From positions 1 through 64,000 of the forward strand of contig JAHCHE010000012.1 of the NCBI GenBank assembly GCA_026129905.1: a stretch of DNA of 64,000 nucleotides, read 5' to 3'. Positions 54,764 to 63,874 of this stretch are shown piece by piece (position 1 is the first letter of the stretch; every line of letters starts with the position of its first letter). The notes beneath the pieces were generated by a model. The model saw nothing but the letters and a program-made list of their open reading frames with translations, ran no database searches and was not told the DNA's origin. The position numbers were made by a program, and so were the translations under genes. The stretch comes from Bryobacteraceae bacterium. GTDB taxonomy: Bacteria > Acidobacteriota > Terriglobia > Bryobacterales > Bryobacteraceae.

Positions 54764-57403
54764 ATGACAACCGATTCCGTCGCCAGAGAGAGCTCACTGG
54801 GGGTCATACACCTCCAGTTGACGAAGGATGGTCGAATCGAACGCAAAATGCCGGACCTCAGCCCGCAGGCGCAGTTGAAGAACACGCTGCTCGACGCCCT
54901 CTATCCAGGGATTCGAGTGGCGTGTGTCTCGGTAACGCCTGAGCCGCTCGATCAAGTGGAGCGCGCCAAGGTGGAAAGCGCCTTGTCGCGGTTCCAGATC
55001 GACGGCGGGGAGTTCCGGCTCATTGGGGCTTCCGGATCGGCGAAGAACGGCAAGTACTACGCCGTGGGCGCCGAACACGAGAGGCCACTCGCCAAGCGTT
55101 TCTCGGACTGGCCGCAAGCCGCGATCACGTACTTCGGGATTCTGGTCTCACCCTGCAAGGTGAGGATCGAGATACCGAAGGGACGGGTCACAGTGGTGCC
55201 CGACCATGAGTTAGGCACCAACGACTGCCGAGGGTGGCTGCGCAAGTCGCTGTTTGACAAGCTCAGCTTGCCCGAGCATCGCTTCTACCAGTTCCGACTC
55301 GCATTCGCCAACACGCAGGCCAAGGGGAGCTTCAAGGTGATGAGCGACGACGTCGCCGACGCCTTGGAGACGGACATCGTCCTGCCCCAGTCGTCTGTCA
55401 AACCCGAATACAAGGGAACCAGCAAAGTGCTCGCCTGGCTCACCGGCGAGGCGCGCACCTATACTGGCGACCTCATCCTCGGCATTCGGGACTATTCGCG
55501 GCCACTGAATTTCGAGTCGAGCTACACGGTGATTGAACACGCGCCGGAAGACTCGTTCGAGCTCGAAATCAAGCCGCAGGCCCTCGAACAAGCGCAACGG
55601 CTGAAGGACGTTGTCGAGAGCGGAAACTACGGAGAGCTGTTCGCTCTGCTCGGGATCTCCCAGACGCAGGAACCTGTGATCGATGAGCCCGCGGAAGACG
55701 ATGAGGCCACCTCCGTTGAGCGCAGTGTTCTCGAAGCGATTCTCAAAGCCGATCCAACGGGATACCTGATCCAGCATCCCTGGGTCAACAACCAGCTTCA
55801 ACGTGTGCTGGCTCGTTGGGCGTACAAGGTGTGCACGGCAGGCGGCTTCAAGATGCCGGCGTTCGCGCTGGCGGATGATGGCTATCTGTTCGAGCACCAG
55901 GGCAAGGTGTACGCGGGTTCCGACTGGATTCCCGAGGACCACTCCATCAATTCGCTAGCTTCGGCGCGTGGCTTGGTGGTGCGGTATCCCGTGCGGATGA
56001 AGGAGGATCTCCTGCCGTATGCGAAGCTTCCCACGTCGGCGCTGCGGGAACTCTTGGAGAATCGGTTGCGGCGGCAGGTTTGTCCGGATACGGACACGCT
56101 GGCGCTCCGGCTGGTTCGAGAGCAACTCGAGATGGAGGGCACGTTCGTGCTCCACTCGAAAACCGCGGCCAAGAACGGGGGCGATTACGACTTCGACTTT
56201 GTCTGCGTGGTGGAGGGCGAGCGGTTCCCACGTTTCGTGGACCATCGCTTCCAGTACAAGGGCAAGGGGTCGGTCGGAAAGACCAAGGCACGGAAGGTGC
56301 GGAGCCCATGGTGGAACCTCCCGCAGGTCGCTCTGAGCGCGAAGGGCAATCAGATTGGCTCGATCACCGATCTGAAAACCCAGTGCGTTGCGGCCGGCAG
56401 GGAGGATCTCGCTTATGAGCTTGTCGCGCAGCTTCAGCTCGCCTTGGACCAGCTCAAACATGGTGTCGAGCCGGATCAGGAGAAGATCCGCTCCATCCGG
56501 GAGCAGATCCAGCAGAGCCCGGCGGCGCATTGGCTTCGAGCGAAGAAGGTCAAGCACGTGCGTGACCTTCCAGAGCGCTTCGAATGTCCGCCCAGCGACC
56601 GCATTGGCGCAATGTACAACCTGATTCGGAAAGAGCTCAGTGACTTCTTCTCAAATCGCATGCCAGTGGGGCAATTTCGCGGCCTGGTTCAAGGGTATGA
56701 CTTCACCCGAGAGATGGTCGAGGAATGCCGCAAGCTGAACCGGGTCTGGGGGATGTCCATCCAGGCCGGAGTCGAGAAGAAGGAACTGCTCGTCGGTAAT
56801 GCGCAGCAGGCGGAACAGGCGTTTGAGGAAGGCAAGTCCGACCGGGAGCGCCGCTCGCAACTGTTGCACAGCTTGTGTCAGGCACGTGCCGCTCTCGGAG
56901 CATACGAAAAGCAGTGGCAGGAAGAGATCCGGTCGCTGATTTGGGTGGTGCGCACCTGGGCGGCACACAAGGAAGAAAACCGGATGGGATGGCTGCAGGC
57001 TCTCCACACAGTAGTCTGCAGCTCGAAGAGTGAACGGGCCTCCGGCGCCCTTCCTTTCTACGCCTTTCCGAACGAACTCCTGAAAGCGGTCGTGGAGCGC
57101 ACCGGAGGGCGGCCAGTACAAATGGCGGTACCGCAGGTGAGCGAAGGCGCGATCGAGATGGACGGAGAGGGCCGCTGCTTCCTGGTCGAGGAGATCAGGT
57201 CGGACAACGGCACAGCCTACACCAAGATGACTTTCCTGATGCAAGTGACTGCGGACGGGAAGGTGGTCTACGACAGCGGCCGTGTGGACTGGGTGCATCC
57301 GTTCCCGTTCCGAGCGGGGTCGGGTGTCATTCAGGACGGGAAGCTCGAAGTTCCCGGCACGCGGCAACTGCCACAGGTGAATACGCAGTTGAAGTCTGCG
57401 TAG
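54764..57403 (+). CDS. Candidate divergent two-barrel RNA polymerase (YonO/RdRP superfamily-like)
   Basis: 879 residues, not a standard T4SS component. Three elements occur in the order and spacing expected of two-barrel RNA polymerases: an RxP element at R407 (LVVRYPVRMKEDLLPY); an aspartate triad D474, D476, D478 in NGGDYDFDFVCVV, comparable to the catalytic DbDGD loop and its SGGDLDGD form in cellular RdRPs; and NQIGSITDL (529) followed by ALDQLKHG (560-567), like the AVDxxKxG helix of RdRPs. The glycine of DbDGD is Phe477 here, which is unusual. The N-terminal 380 residues and C-terminal 250 are unassigned; no transmembrane or signal segment is seen. ATG has AAGGAG eight bases upstream and a six-hairpin leader. 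The alternative is an unrelated large element protein. Confidence 0.5.
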   Translation: MTTDSVARESSLGVIHLQLTKDGRIERKMPDLSPQAQLKNTLLDALYPGIRVACVSVTPEPLDQVERAKVESALSRFQIDGGEFRLIGASGSAKNGKYYAVGAEHERPLAKRFSDWPQAAITYFGILVSPCKVRIEIPKGRVTVVPDHELGTNDCRGWLRKSLFDKLSLPEHRFYQFRLAFANTQAKGSFKVMSDDVADALETDIVLPQSSVKPEYKGTSKVLAWLTGEARTYTGDLILGIRDYSRPLNFESSYTVIEHAPEDSFELEIKPQALEQAQRLKDVVESGNYGELFALLGISQTQEPVIDEPAEDDEATSVERSVLEAILKADPTGYLIQHPWVNNQLQRVLARWAYKVCTAGGFKMPAFALADDGYLFEHQGKVYAGSDWIPEDHSINSLASARGLVVRYPVRMKEDLLPYAKLPTSALRELLENRLRRQVCPDTDTLALRLVREQLEMEGTFVLHSKTAAKNGGDYDFDFVCVVEGERFPRFVDHRFQYKGKGSVGKTKARKVRSPWWNLPQVALSAKGNQIGSITDLKTQCVAAGREDLAYELVAQLQLALDQLKHGVEPDQEKIRSIREQIQQSPAAHWLRAKKVKHVRDLPERFECPPSDRIGAMYNLIRKELSDFFSNRMPVGQFRGLVQGYDFTREMVEECRKLNRVWGMSIQAGVEKKELLVGNAQQAEQAFEEGKSDRERRSQLLHSLCQARAALGAYEKQWQEEIRSLIWVVRTWAAHKEENRMGWLQALHTVVCSSKSERASGALPFYAFPNELLKAVVERTGGRPVQMAVPQVSEGAIEMDGEGRCFLVEEIRSDNGTAYTKMTFLMQVTADGKVVYDSGRVDWVHPFPFRAGSGVIQDGKLEVPGTRQLPQVNTQLKSA

Positions 57404-57481
57404 TGATTGTGGGGAGCGGAATTCCGGCCCTGCACGTTGATGGCGATATGACAAGAGCGGGCCAACCCAGCTTGAGTCAGT

Positions 57482-57519
57482 CCAACCCGGTTGGTCCAGG
57501 TTTTCGGGCGTCCTGCCCG
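57482..57519 (+). other. Two small hairpins in the leader of the second VirB9-like gene
   Basis: In the 166-base gap before 57570, CCAAC/GTTGG with loop CCG (57482-57494) is followed by CGGGC/GCCCG with loop GTCCT (57505-57519). There is no T tract, so intrinsic termination is not obvious. They echo, more weakly, the hairpin leader before the polymerase-like gene. Confidence 0.35.
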
Positions 57520-57569
57520 GAGGCCTGGGCCCGGCCGGCACCGCACACCAGAGATTCGAGGGACACACA

Positions 57570-58487
57570 ATGCGGATGGTCATGATTGTCGGGATGCTCG
57601 CTGGTGCTATCGCAGCCGGTCTGCCGGCCCAAAGACTCGAAACGCAACAGCTCGATCCGAGCCAAGTCATGCGGGTGGAAACCGCGCGCGATCACCTGAC
57701 CGTGATCGAAGTCGCCGACCCGGTAACCATGGTGGCGGTCGGCAATCCCAACGCGTTCAATGTGGAGCGGCGAGAAAACAAGGTTTTCATTAAGCCGGTG
57801 CAAGACGACGCACGCACCAACCTTTTCATATGGACGGCCACCGGCCGCTACGCCTACGAACTGGCCCCTGCTGCCGGTCTCGAACAGATGCACTTCGCCG
57901 TCGATCAGCCTCCTGCCGTGACACGAACCAGTCTTGGGAACGAAATGCACGAGCAAGTGCCCAAGACGCCAGCGTTGCCGATGGAGATGCTGACCGATGG
58001 GACCCCGATTCTTGTCGAGGGCAGACGGGGAACCGACCATCGGGTGGAGGTCACACTCCGAGATCTGTATCGCGACGCTGAACGAATCTACATTCGATAC
58101 GCCCTCCTCAACAAGAGCGCTACCCCATACCAACCAGTGGAGCCGGCGGTCTGGCAACTCAGTGGGGTGCGATCTCCGACTTCCCTAATCGGCGCGAGTA
58201 ACCGCCAGCTCGGCGAAAGACTTGTGAAGAAACTCAAGTGGAATGGCTCGACTCCGGTCGAAGTCGTTAACGCCGGCCAGAGCCAATATGTTGATCCTCA
58301 CGGTCAAGGTCTCGGCTGGGTGATCCTTGATGGCAGCGAGGTGGGAACAAACGAACTGCCAATCCTGCGCATGCGATTCGCCGCGGATCGCCGCGGTGCT
58401 GTCGAAGCCGTGCTTGTGCTGAATGAATCCACCGAGCGTCGGGAGGTGGCCGATGCCCATGCGCACACCGCCGCGGGTGACCAGTGA
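57570..58487 (+). CDS. VirB9/TrbG-like secretion protein (copy 2)
   Basis: 305 residues with signal peptide (IVGMLAGAIAAGLPA). The N-terminal domain reads HLTVIEVADPVTMVAVGNP, ENKVFIKPVQDDARTNLFIW and TATGRYAYEL, closely matching VirB9/TrbG; the C-terminal part (RIYIRYALLNKSATPYQP) is a second beta domain. GAGGGA precedes the ATG. It is more typical of VirB9 than the copy at 41203; both may be channel parts. Confidence 0.8.
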   Translation: MRMVMIVGMLAGAIAAGLPAQRLETQQLDPSQVMRVETARDHLTVIEVADPVTMVAVGNPNAFNVERRENKVFIKPVQDDARTNLFIWTATGRYAYELAPAAGLEQMHFAVDQPPAVTRTSLGNEMHEQVPKTPALPMEMLTDGTPILVEGRRGTDHRVEVTLRDLYRDAERIYIRYALLNKSATPYQPVEPAVWQLSGVRSPTSLIGASNRQLGERLVKKLKWNGSTPVEVVNAGQSQYVDPHGQGLGWVILDGSEVGTNELPILRMRFAADRRGAVEAVLVLNESTERREVADAHAHTAAGDQ

Positions 58488-58683
58488 ACAGGTCTCGGAT
58501 GAGCTCGGCAGATTTCTGAAGGAGCGGACGGACATTGGACTGTGCAACTGGCTCGGCGATCTGTTTCTCGAGCCGAGGAATCCCTTCCAAACCGGCCGGC
58601 GTCAGCCGAAGCGCTGGGTCTCAGTTGTTGGCGCTCTGACGGGCTTCGCCCTGCTGATCGTGTGCTACTTCCACGTCCTTTGA
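58453..58683 (+). CDS. Small membrane protein of the T4SS cluster
   Basis: 76 residues with a soluble N-terminus (SEQVSDELGRFLKERTDIGL) and a single C-terminal transmembrane segment (VVGALTGFALLIVCYFHVL). It overlaps the VirB9-like stop by 35 bases and is followed 12 bases later by the coupling protein. A VirB7-like or coupling-protein accessory role is possible but it has no lipobox. Confidence 0.6.
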   Translation: MPMRTPPRVTSEQVSDELGRFLKERTDIGLCNWLGDLFLEPRNPFQTGRRQPKRWVSVVGALTGFALLIVCYFHVL

Positions 58684-58695
58684 GGGAGGTCAGAT

Positions 58696-60480
58696 TTGTA
58701 CCAACAACCGTACATGAGATACCGTCCGTCGCTCATCGACGACAACCCGGCCGTGCTGGTGATGTTGCTCATCGTCGCCGGGGTCGCCGTGTTGATCGTG
58801 TTTGCGAAGTACGCCTGGTTCATTCGAGATGAGCAGATTGTTGAAGCGTGTCTCTGGCTGGCTTGGCTCGGAGTCGTCGGCTACTTCGTACTCTGGGAAG
58901 TTCTCAAAGCCCCGAAGGCCCGCGAGGCTGCCTGGCCGAATCAACTCCCAACCGTTCCCACTCGCGGCGAACGACGGATCCTGGATCGGGCGTGGAAGCA
59001 GAACGCGGTGGTGTTGGGTTATGACGTCCACGGCAAGCCTTGGTTGTGGTCCGACGACACACGTCTGATGCAGGGGCTGATGCTCGGTCAAACGGGGAGC
59101 GGCAAGACCACCCTGTTACGCAGCATCATCACCCAGGACCTAATGCGCCAGGCGGGATCGGGCGAGAACCGCCGGAAGATCCCGATGATGATCTTCGACG
59201 GGAAAGGGGACCTGGAGTTTTTCGAGTCGCTCGTCCCTTATATCCATCGCGCCGGCCGCATGACGGATCTGCGGCTTTTGAATCCGTCGCGGCGCGAGCT
59301 GTCGGTGCAATACAACCCGTTCGCTTCCGATGACGACGACTACATGGCGCAGGTGTCGATGGTGTTCGGATCATTCGACCTGCACGACGAGTTCTTTGCC
59401 AAGCACCAGTTGAACTACCTGGCCGACATCGTGCGAATCCTGCACTACACCGGGAAGCGCTTCAACTTCTACGACGTGATGGTAATGGCACTCGACCAGG
59501 GTGTCATCGAAGAGCAGGTGGAGATTGCGCGGGCGCGGATCATGCGCAGTTCCAGTGTGTCGACCCAGCGGCGGCTGAACTTCGAGATGTCGGCCAAGAA
59601 TCTGTACCAGTCGTTCCGTGACCGCGAGCGAGTGCCAAAGATCCAGGGTCTGCTGAACGAATGTATGACCTTTCTGGATGACGAGTTGAGTGTCATCACC
59701 GGCCCGTACGACGACCTGCTGTCCATCAACGACGTCATCGAGCAGGGCCTGATCCTGTTCGCAAGCCTGAACATCAACAAAAACACCGCGCCGGTGCGTG
59801 CACTGGGCAAGATGCTGTTGCAGAACCTGCAGCTCGTTGTCGGCAAGCGGTACGAGTCGGAGACGGAACGAAAGCGCAAGAACCGGCCGCTGTTTTCAGT
59901 GGTGATGGATGAGTTCGCACCATTCGGTTACCGGAACTTCGCGCAGATCCTGCAAACGGCGCGGGGCACCAACACAGCATTTCTGTTCTCCATGCAGTCG
60001 CTGCCGCAACTGCTTCAGGTCGGACGGGGATTTAAGGAGGACGTCTCATCGGCGCCCGGCACAACCATGCTGCTACAGACACGCGACGAAGAGACGTCCA
60101 GATTCTTCCAGCGGGCTTCGTCGCAGATTCCGGTGCAGAAGCGGACGCACACCTTGTGGCGGCATGCCGTCCTCGGGTTCGAGCGGTACGACAAGACGCC
60201 ATCAGCTAGTGAGCGCGAACAGCTCGAGTACCGGGCGCACGATCACCACCTGAAGAATCTGGGCAAAGCCAAGATGGAGATCCTCATGACGGACCCGGTC
60301 AAGGGAACAGTGCACGGACAACTGCACATCCGGCCACCGTCCGACGTGCGCGTCCCGTGTTTCGAGCCGACGTTATTCCCCAAGCTTCGTTCGTCCCGCG
60401 CCGACTCGAAGGGCGCCAACCTGCGCTTCAAGGATCAGAAACTGGCGGCCACCATCAATCTGCCCAGGCGGGGAGTGTGA
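58696..60480 (+). CDS. virD4: VirD4/TraG-type coupling protein
   Basis: 594-residue T4CP that recruits the DNA-protein substrate to the channel. Two N-terminal transmembrane segments (LVMLLIVAGVAVLIVFAKYAW; ACLWLAWLGVVGYFVLW) precede the motor: Walker A LGQTGSGKTT (K137, T138), MIFDGKGDLEFFES, and Walker B SVVMDEFAPFG (D405, E406), then FLFSMQSLPQL. It starts at TTG with a strong GAGGGAGG. Its presence shows that DNA transfer, not only protein export, is intended. Confidence 0.9.
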   Translation: MYQQPYMRYRPSLIDDNPAVLVMLLIVAGVAVLIVFAKYAWFIRDEQIVEACLWLAWLGVVGYFVLWEVLKAPKAREAAWPNQLPTVPTRGERRILDRAWKQNAVVLGYDVHGKPWLWSDDTRLMQGLMLGQTGSGKTTLLRSIITQDLMRQAGSGENRRKIPMMIFDGKGDLEFFESLVPYIHRAGRMTDLRLLNPSRRELSVQYNPFASDDDDYMAQVSMVFGSFDLHDEFFAKHQLNYLADIVRILHYTGKRFNFYDVMVMALDQGVIEEQVEIARARIMRSSSVSTQRRLNFEMSAKNLYQSFRDRERVPKIQGLLNECMTFLDDELSVITGPYDDLLSINDVIEQGLILFASLNINKNTAPVRALGKMLLQNLQLVVGKRYESETERKRKNRPLFSVVMDEFAPFGYRNFAQILQTARGTNTAFLFSMQSLPQLLQVGRGFKEDVSSAPGTTMLLQTRDEETSRFFQRASSQIPVQKRTHTLWRHAVLGFERYDKTPSASEREQLEYRAHDHHLKNLGKAKMEILMTDPVKGTVHGQLHIRPPSDVRVPCFEPTLFPKLRSSRADSKGANLRFKDQKLAATINLPRRGV

Positions 60481-60481
60481 A

Positions 60482-61282
60482 GTGACGAAGCGATTGATTG
60501 CCGGCTTTGTTCTGGCGGTCGGTACTCTGATCGCACAAGCGCCACGTGAATTGGAATCCAGTGCCCACCCAGGTCCATCGGCGGAACGGAAGTCCGTCCA
60601 GTCCGGTGCGGGCGCGGTCACGGTGAATCCCGACCAGCCGTACCGGCCGATTCCGGCGGACCGCGCACGAGCACCGCGGCAAAACTTCTTCGAGTTTCTG
60701 CTTCGATCCGCCAATCCCCAGCAGATAGACTGGGGCGCGGAAGTCGACCGGCGCATCCAGAACTTTGTCGCCCACTCAGTGAACAACCCGTATTTCCGGC
60801 TGTGCACAGTCCAGCTCGCGCTCATCGTCTTTTTCCTGGCGCTGTCCTACTTCTGGCACGACAAAACCGAGAAGACGAAACAGATCGCGGCCGAGAATTT
60901 GACGGACGCGCTCAACGCCAAATCGTTCGCCGACCAGAAGGCTCTGGAAGCCATCAACCGCTACAACGAGCACATCGAAAAATGCAACCGCGCGATCGAA
61001 GCGCAGGAGTCGGGTCTGCCGCGCGGCGGCGCGCAGGCGGATTGGCAAGACGAGATGCGGCGGTTGCAGACCAAACTGGTGAGCGCCGAAGCGGAAGCCG
61101 CGCGCCTGGCCAAGCAGCTTGAGGACCGGAAGGGGATCCAGACGCAGATGGAGGAGCGCGTTACGCAACTCGAAGCCGAACTCCAGCGCCGAAAGGCAGA
61201 CCCGAATCAGGAGCTTGTAGCGCGATTGCAGCGTGCGGAAGCGCAGTTGAGCGGGAAGCGGCCGCGGAAGAACGGGTCATGA
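60482..61282 (+). CDS. Membrane-anchored coiled-coil protein
   Basis: 266 residues from a GTG start two bases after the coupling-protein gene. An export signal-like N-terminus, a transmembrane segment around 106-125 (RLCTVQLALIVFFLALSYFW) and a long C-terminal coiled coil (MRRLQTKLVSAEAEAARLAKQL; MEERVTQLEAELQRR; both shortened). No family recognised. Probable structural partner of the coupling protein. Confidence 0.65.
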   Translation: MTKRLIAGFVLAVGTLIAQAPRELESSAHPGPSAERKSVQSGAGAVTVNPDQPYRPIPADRARAPRQNFFEFLLRSANPQQIDWGAEVDRRIQNFVAHSVNNPYFRLCTVQLALIVFFLALSYFWHDKTEKTKQIAAENLTDALNAKSFADQKALEAINRYNEHIEKCNRAIEAQESGLPRGGAQADWQDEMRRLQTKLVSAEAEAARLAKQLEDRKGIQTQMEERVTQLEAELQRRKADPNQELVARLQRAEAQLSGKRPRKNGS

Positions 61283-61326
61283 GTGTACTCCTCCATTCCG
61301 TTTGGCAGGGAACGAGGTGGTGAGGG

Positions 61327-62106
61327 ATGCGCTACCGGCGCGGCACAATTGCGATTTCCGAAAGCACCGATATCCCAATCCTCAGAACGGTGTATCGGGC
61401 CGGTCACCTGACCATCCGGCAGTTGTACGAGCATCTGCATCCCACCGGGCTGACCAAGAACAGATGGGACAGCTTCAATCGCCGGTTGAGGATGCTGGCT
61501 GCGCACGAGTTCGTCCTTCGCACCGCCGTGGTGGGGATGGAGAGCGACGTCGTCTCGCTTGGCGAAACCGGGGAGCTGCTCTTGCAGGGTCGCGAACGGC
61601 TTCTCGTCGAACGGGCGTCGCGGACGAACGGACGCAGCAAGCGGTCGCAGGTGTGGCACGACGTCGAGTTGTTCACGATTCACCTGGCGCTTCGCCAATC
61701 CGGGATTATCCGCGACTGGCAGTACGAACCGGAGATACGGGCGGACAACGACTTCACGACCTTCGGGTACGCGAAGGACTACGACGCCGTCGTCACGGTT
61801 CAGTGTGAGGGGCGCGCGGGAAGAATCGCGCTCGAATACGAACGGACGCCGAAGTCGTCACGCGAGTACGAACGGATCACGGCGTTGACGAACCGCGAAG
61901 CGAATCTGGACACCTTCCTCTATCTCGTCTCCAGCATCCAATTGAAATCCTACCTGTTGCATTGTCTGCGAAGATCGACCCGGCGGATGTACGTCGCCCT
62001 TGCGGACGAGTTCTGCAGATCGCCGCTCGAAGCCACGCTGATCGACACGCACAGCCAGCGGAGCTGGCGACTCTTCGAGTGCCTTGAAGAGAGCAAACCG
62101 GAATAG
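61327..62106 (+). CDS. Replic_Relax-family protein (winged helix plus nuclease-like domain)
   Basis: 259 residues. A winged-helix N-terminus (ILRTVYRAGHLTIRQLYEHL, FNRRLRMLAAHEFVLRT) is followed by an alpha/beta domain with DYDAVVTV and RIALEYERTPKSS, the D...ExK-like pattern of the replication-relaxation family found on plasmids and conjugative elements. It is the best candidate in the window for processing the transfer origin, since no HUH relaxase is present. Starts at ATG after GGTGAGGG. Confidence 0.7.
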   Translation: MRYRRGTIAISESTDIPILRTVYRAGHLTIRQLYEHLHPTGLTKNRWDSFNRRLRMLAAHEFVLRTAVVGMESDVVSLGETGELLLQGRERLLVERASRTNGRSKRSQVWHDVELFTIHLALRQSGIIRDWQYEPEIRADNDFTTFGYAKDYDAVVTVQCEGRAGRIALEYERTPKSSREYERITALTNREANLDTFLYLVSSIQLKSYLLHCLRRSTRRMYVALADEFCRSPLEATLIDTHSQRSWRLFECLEESKPE

Positions 62107-62215
62107 AGCCATTGGCGTCGCATTGAGGTCGTACTGCTGCTCGATTGGTGTTGGGACCTACGGCGTAACGCGTCTTGATTGAACGCCTTAGCTCTTGATA
62201 TACCCGGAAGTCGGA

Positions 62216-63874
62216 TCAGTTGAGCGGCTTGGTTGTCGCGATCTGCGTCATACGCAGAAGCTGCAAGTAGAATCTGGTCACGTTCGGATCACACCTGATT
62301 TCGTCGACTCGAATGGGTCGTGCAAGGCGAAGGTCCTGGAGCGACTTGACCCGGCTCAGAGCGACGTATACCTGCCCGGGTGCGAATGCTTGGTTGCCAA
62401 GGTCAATCAAGACCCGGTCTAAGGTCTTGCCCTGAGCTTTGTGAATGGTAACTGCCCACGCAAGCATCAGAGGTAGTTGGCTGTAGCGCCCCACGACTTT
62501 CGTGACAACGCGGTCGTCAGTGGGATCGTACTCGTATCTGTACTGCTCCCAGGTCACCGGCTCCACTTCCACCGTTTCTAAGAGCGAGACGCGCTCGATC
62601 TCGACCTTGACGGTGCGTTGTCCCAGACTCACAACCTTGCCGATCGTCCCGTTGACCCAGCGCCTACTGCCGTCGTTCTTCGTGAACATGACTTGTGCGC
62701 CGCGCTTGAGAACGAGGTTCACAGGGGCAGGAAGGCGGGCTTTCTCAACTCGAAAATCCCCTGCGATGGAACCAGTGTACGTGCGGGATGCCGAGGGAAG
62801 GCGGGCCAGTTCCTTTCGGTTTCTGTGGTCCGCCGCATTGTTGGTAGATGTCAGGACGAGTTCGCGATCAGCGCCAGGCAGAGGGTCTATGCACCTGGTG
62901 TTGATGGTGCGAAGCGCCTCGGTCACGCCCTTGCTCTCGCGCAGATCGTTGAGCAGAGAGATGAAGCTCGGGTCGCTCTGCCGGAACACACGGTGCAAGA
63001 AGATGGGTACCAGCAGACAATCTGCAATGCCTGCCGAGCTAAAGAAGAAGTCGGTCGCGTAGCGCATTTGTCGGAGGGCACGTTGTTCGTCCTCTTGCGC
63101 AACAGGTGGGAGTTGAAACAGGTCACCGATGAGCAAGACTTTCACTCCGCCGAAAGGAGCGTTGTTGTCACGGTTCAGTCTCAGAAAGCGATCCACGCCA
63201 TCCAGCACGTCAGGACGCACCATCGACACTTCATCCACGATCAGCAGGTCTAGTTCTCTGTACAGCCGACGGTCGTAGACCTTCTTGGTGTCGCTTGGCT
63301 GGATGATCTTCGGTGGGAGGTGAAACAACGAGTGAATCGTCACGCCGTGAGCGTTGAGGGCTGCCACACCGGTGGGGGCTACTACGGCGAATCTCGATGC
63401 CAACTTACCCGTGAGATAGCGTATTAGCGTTGACTTCCCAGTTCCGGCACCGCCGGTAACGAATAGGAGTGGTGCCTGCTCTTCAAGAAGCGCGGAGACC
63501 TGCTCATATTCGGGGAGCACCTCAATACCGGCAGTATCGGCGATGTTCCTGGCTACGACACTCGACGGGGTGCGACGCCGCTTCGTTGGTGGGGAGGAGA
63601 CGGTCGCAGCGAGGTCTCCGACCCTCACGGGCTTGATGCCCAGAACGGATCGCACTGTATCCAGGAGCGACATCATCTCTCCCCGAGCAAACTCCTGGGT
63701 TGCCCTGTTGACCTCGAGATCGACCGAGCGAGAGTCCTCATCCCTGGCTGATCGACCTTTTTCGGCCGCGTCTTTAGCCTCAGCTAGAGATTCGATGAGT
63801 GTCATCGATGTCGTGGCCTGCCATGTCTCGTCCGAATTGACTGTCCCAATCAAGCAGGCAAAGAGAAAGGACAT
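62216..63874 (-). CDS. PIF1-like DNA helicase
   Basis: 552-residue superfamily 1B helicase. Walker A is GGAGTGKST; then VVAPTGVAALNAHGVTIHS, Walker B DLLIVDEVSMV, LLIGDLFQLPPV, and the C-terminal TIHKAQGKTLDRV and VYVALSRVKSLQDLRL. The first 110 residues are a charged, helical extension without assigned domain; the true start may be the ATG at 63805. Such helicases unwind DNA 5' to 3' and are common on mobile elements, where they may assist replication or transfer. It converges with the Replic_Relax gene. Confidence 0.88.
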   Translation of the reverse strand: MSFLFACLIGTVNSDETWQATTSMTLIESLAEAKDAAEKGRSARDEDSRSVDLEVNRATQEFARGEMMSLLDTVRSVLGIKPVRVGDLAATVSSPPTKRRRTPSSVVARNIADTAGIEVLPEYEQVSALLEEQAPLLFVTGGAGTGKSTLIRYLTGKLASRFAVVAPTGVAALNAHGVTIHSLFHLPPKIIQPSDTKKVYDRRLYRELDLLIVDEVSMVRPDVLDGVDRFLRLNRDNNAPFGGVKVLLIGDLFQLPPVAQEDEQRALRQMRYATDFFFSSAGIADCLLVPIFLHRVFRQSDPSFISLLNDLRESKGVTEALRTINTRCIDPLPGADRELVLTSTNNAADHRNRKELARLPSASRTYTGSIAGDFRVEKARLPAPVNLVLKRGAQVMFTKNDGSRRWVNGTIGKVVSLGQRTVKVEIERVSLLETVEVEPVTWEQYRYEYDPTDDRVVTKVVGRYSQLPLMLAWAVTIHKAQGKTLDRVLIDLGNQAFAPGQVYVALSRVKSLQDLRLARPIRVDEIRCDPNVTRFYLQLLRMTQIATTKPLN

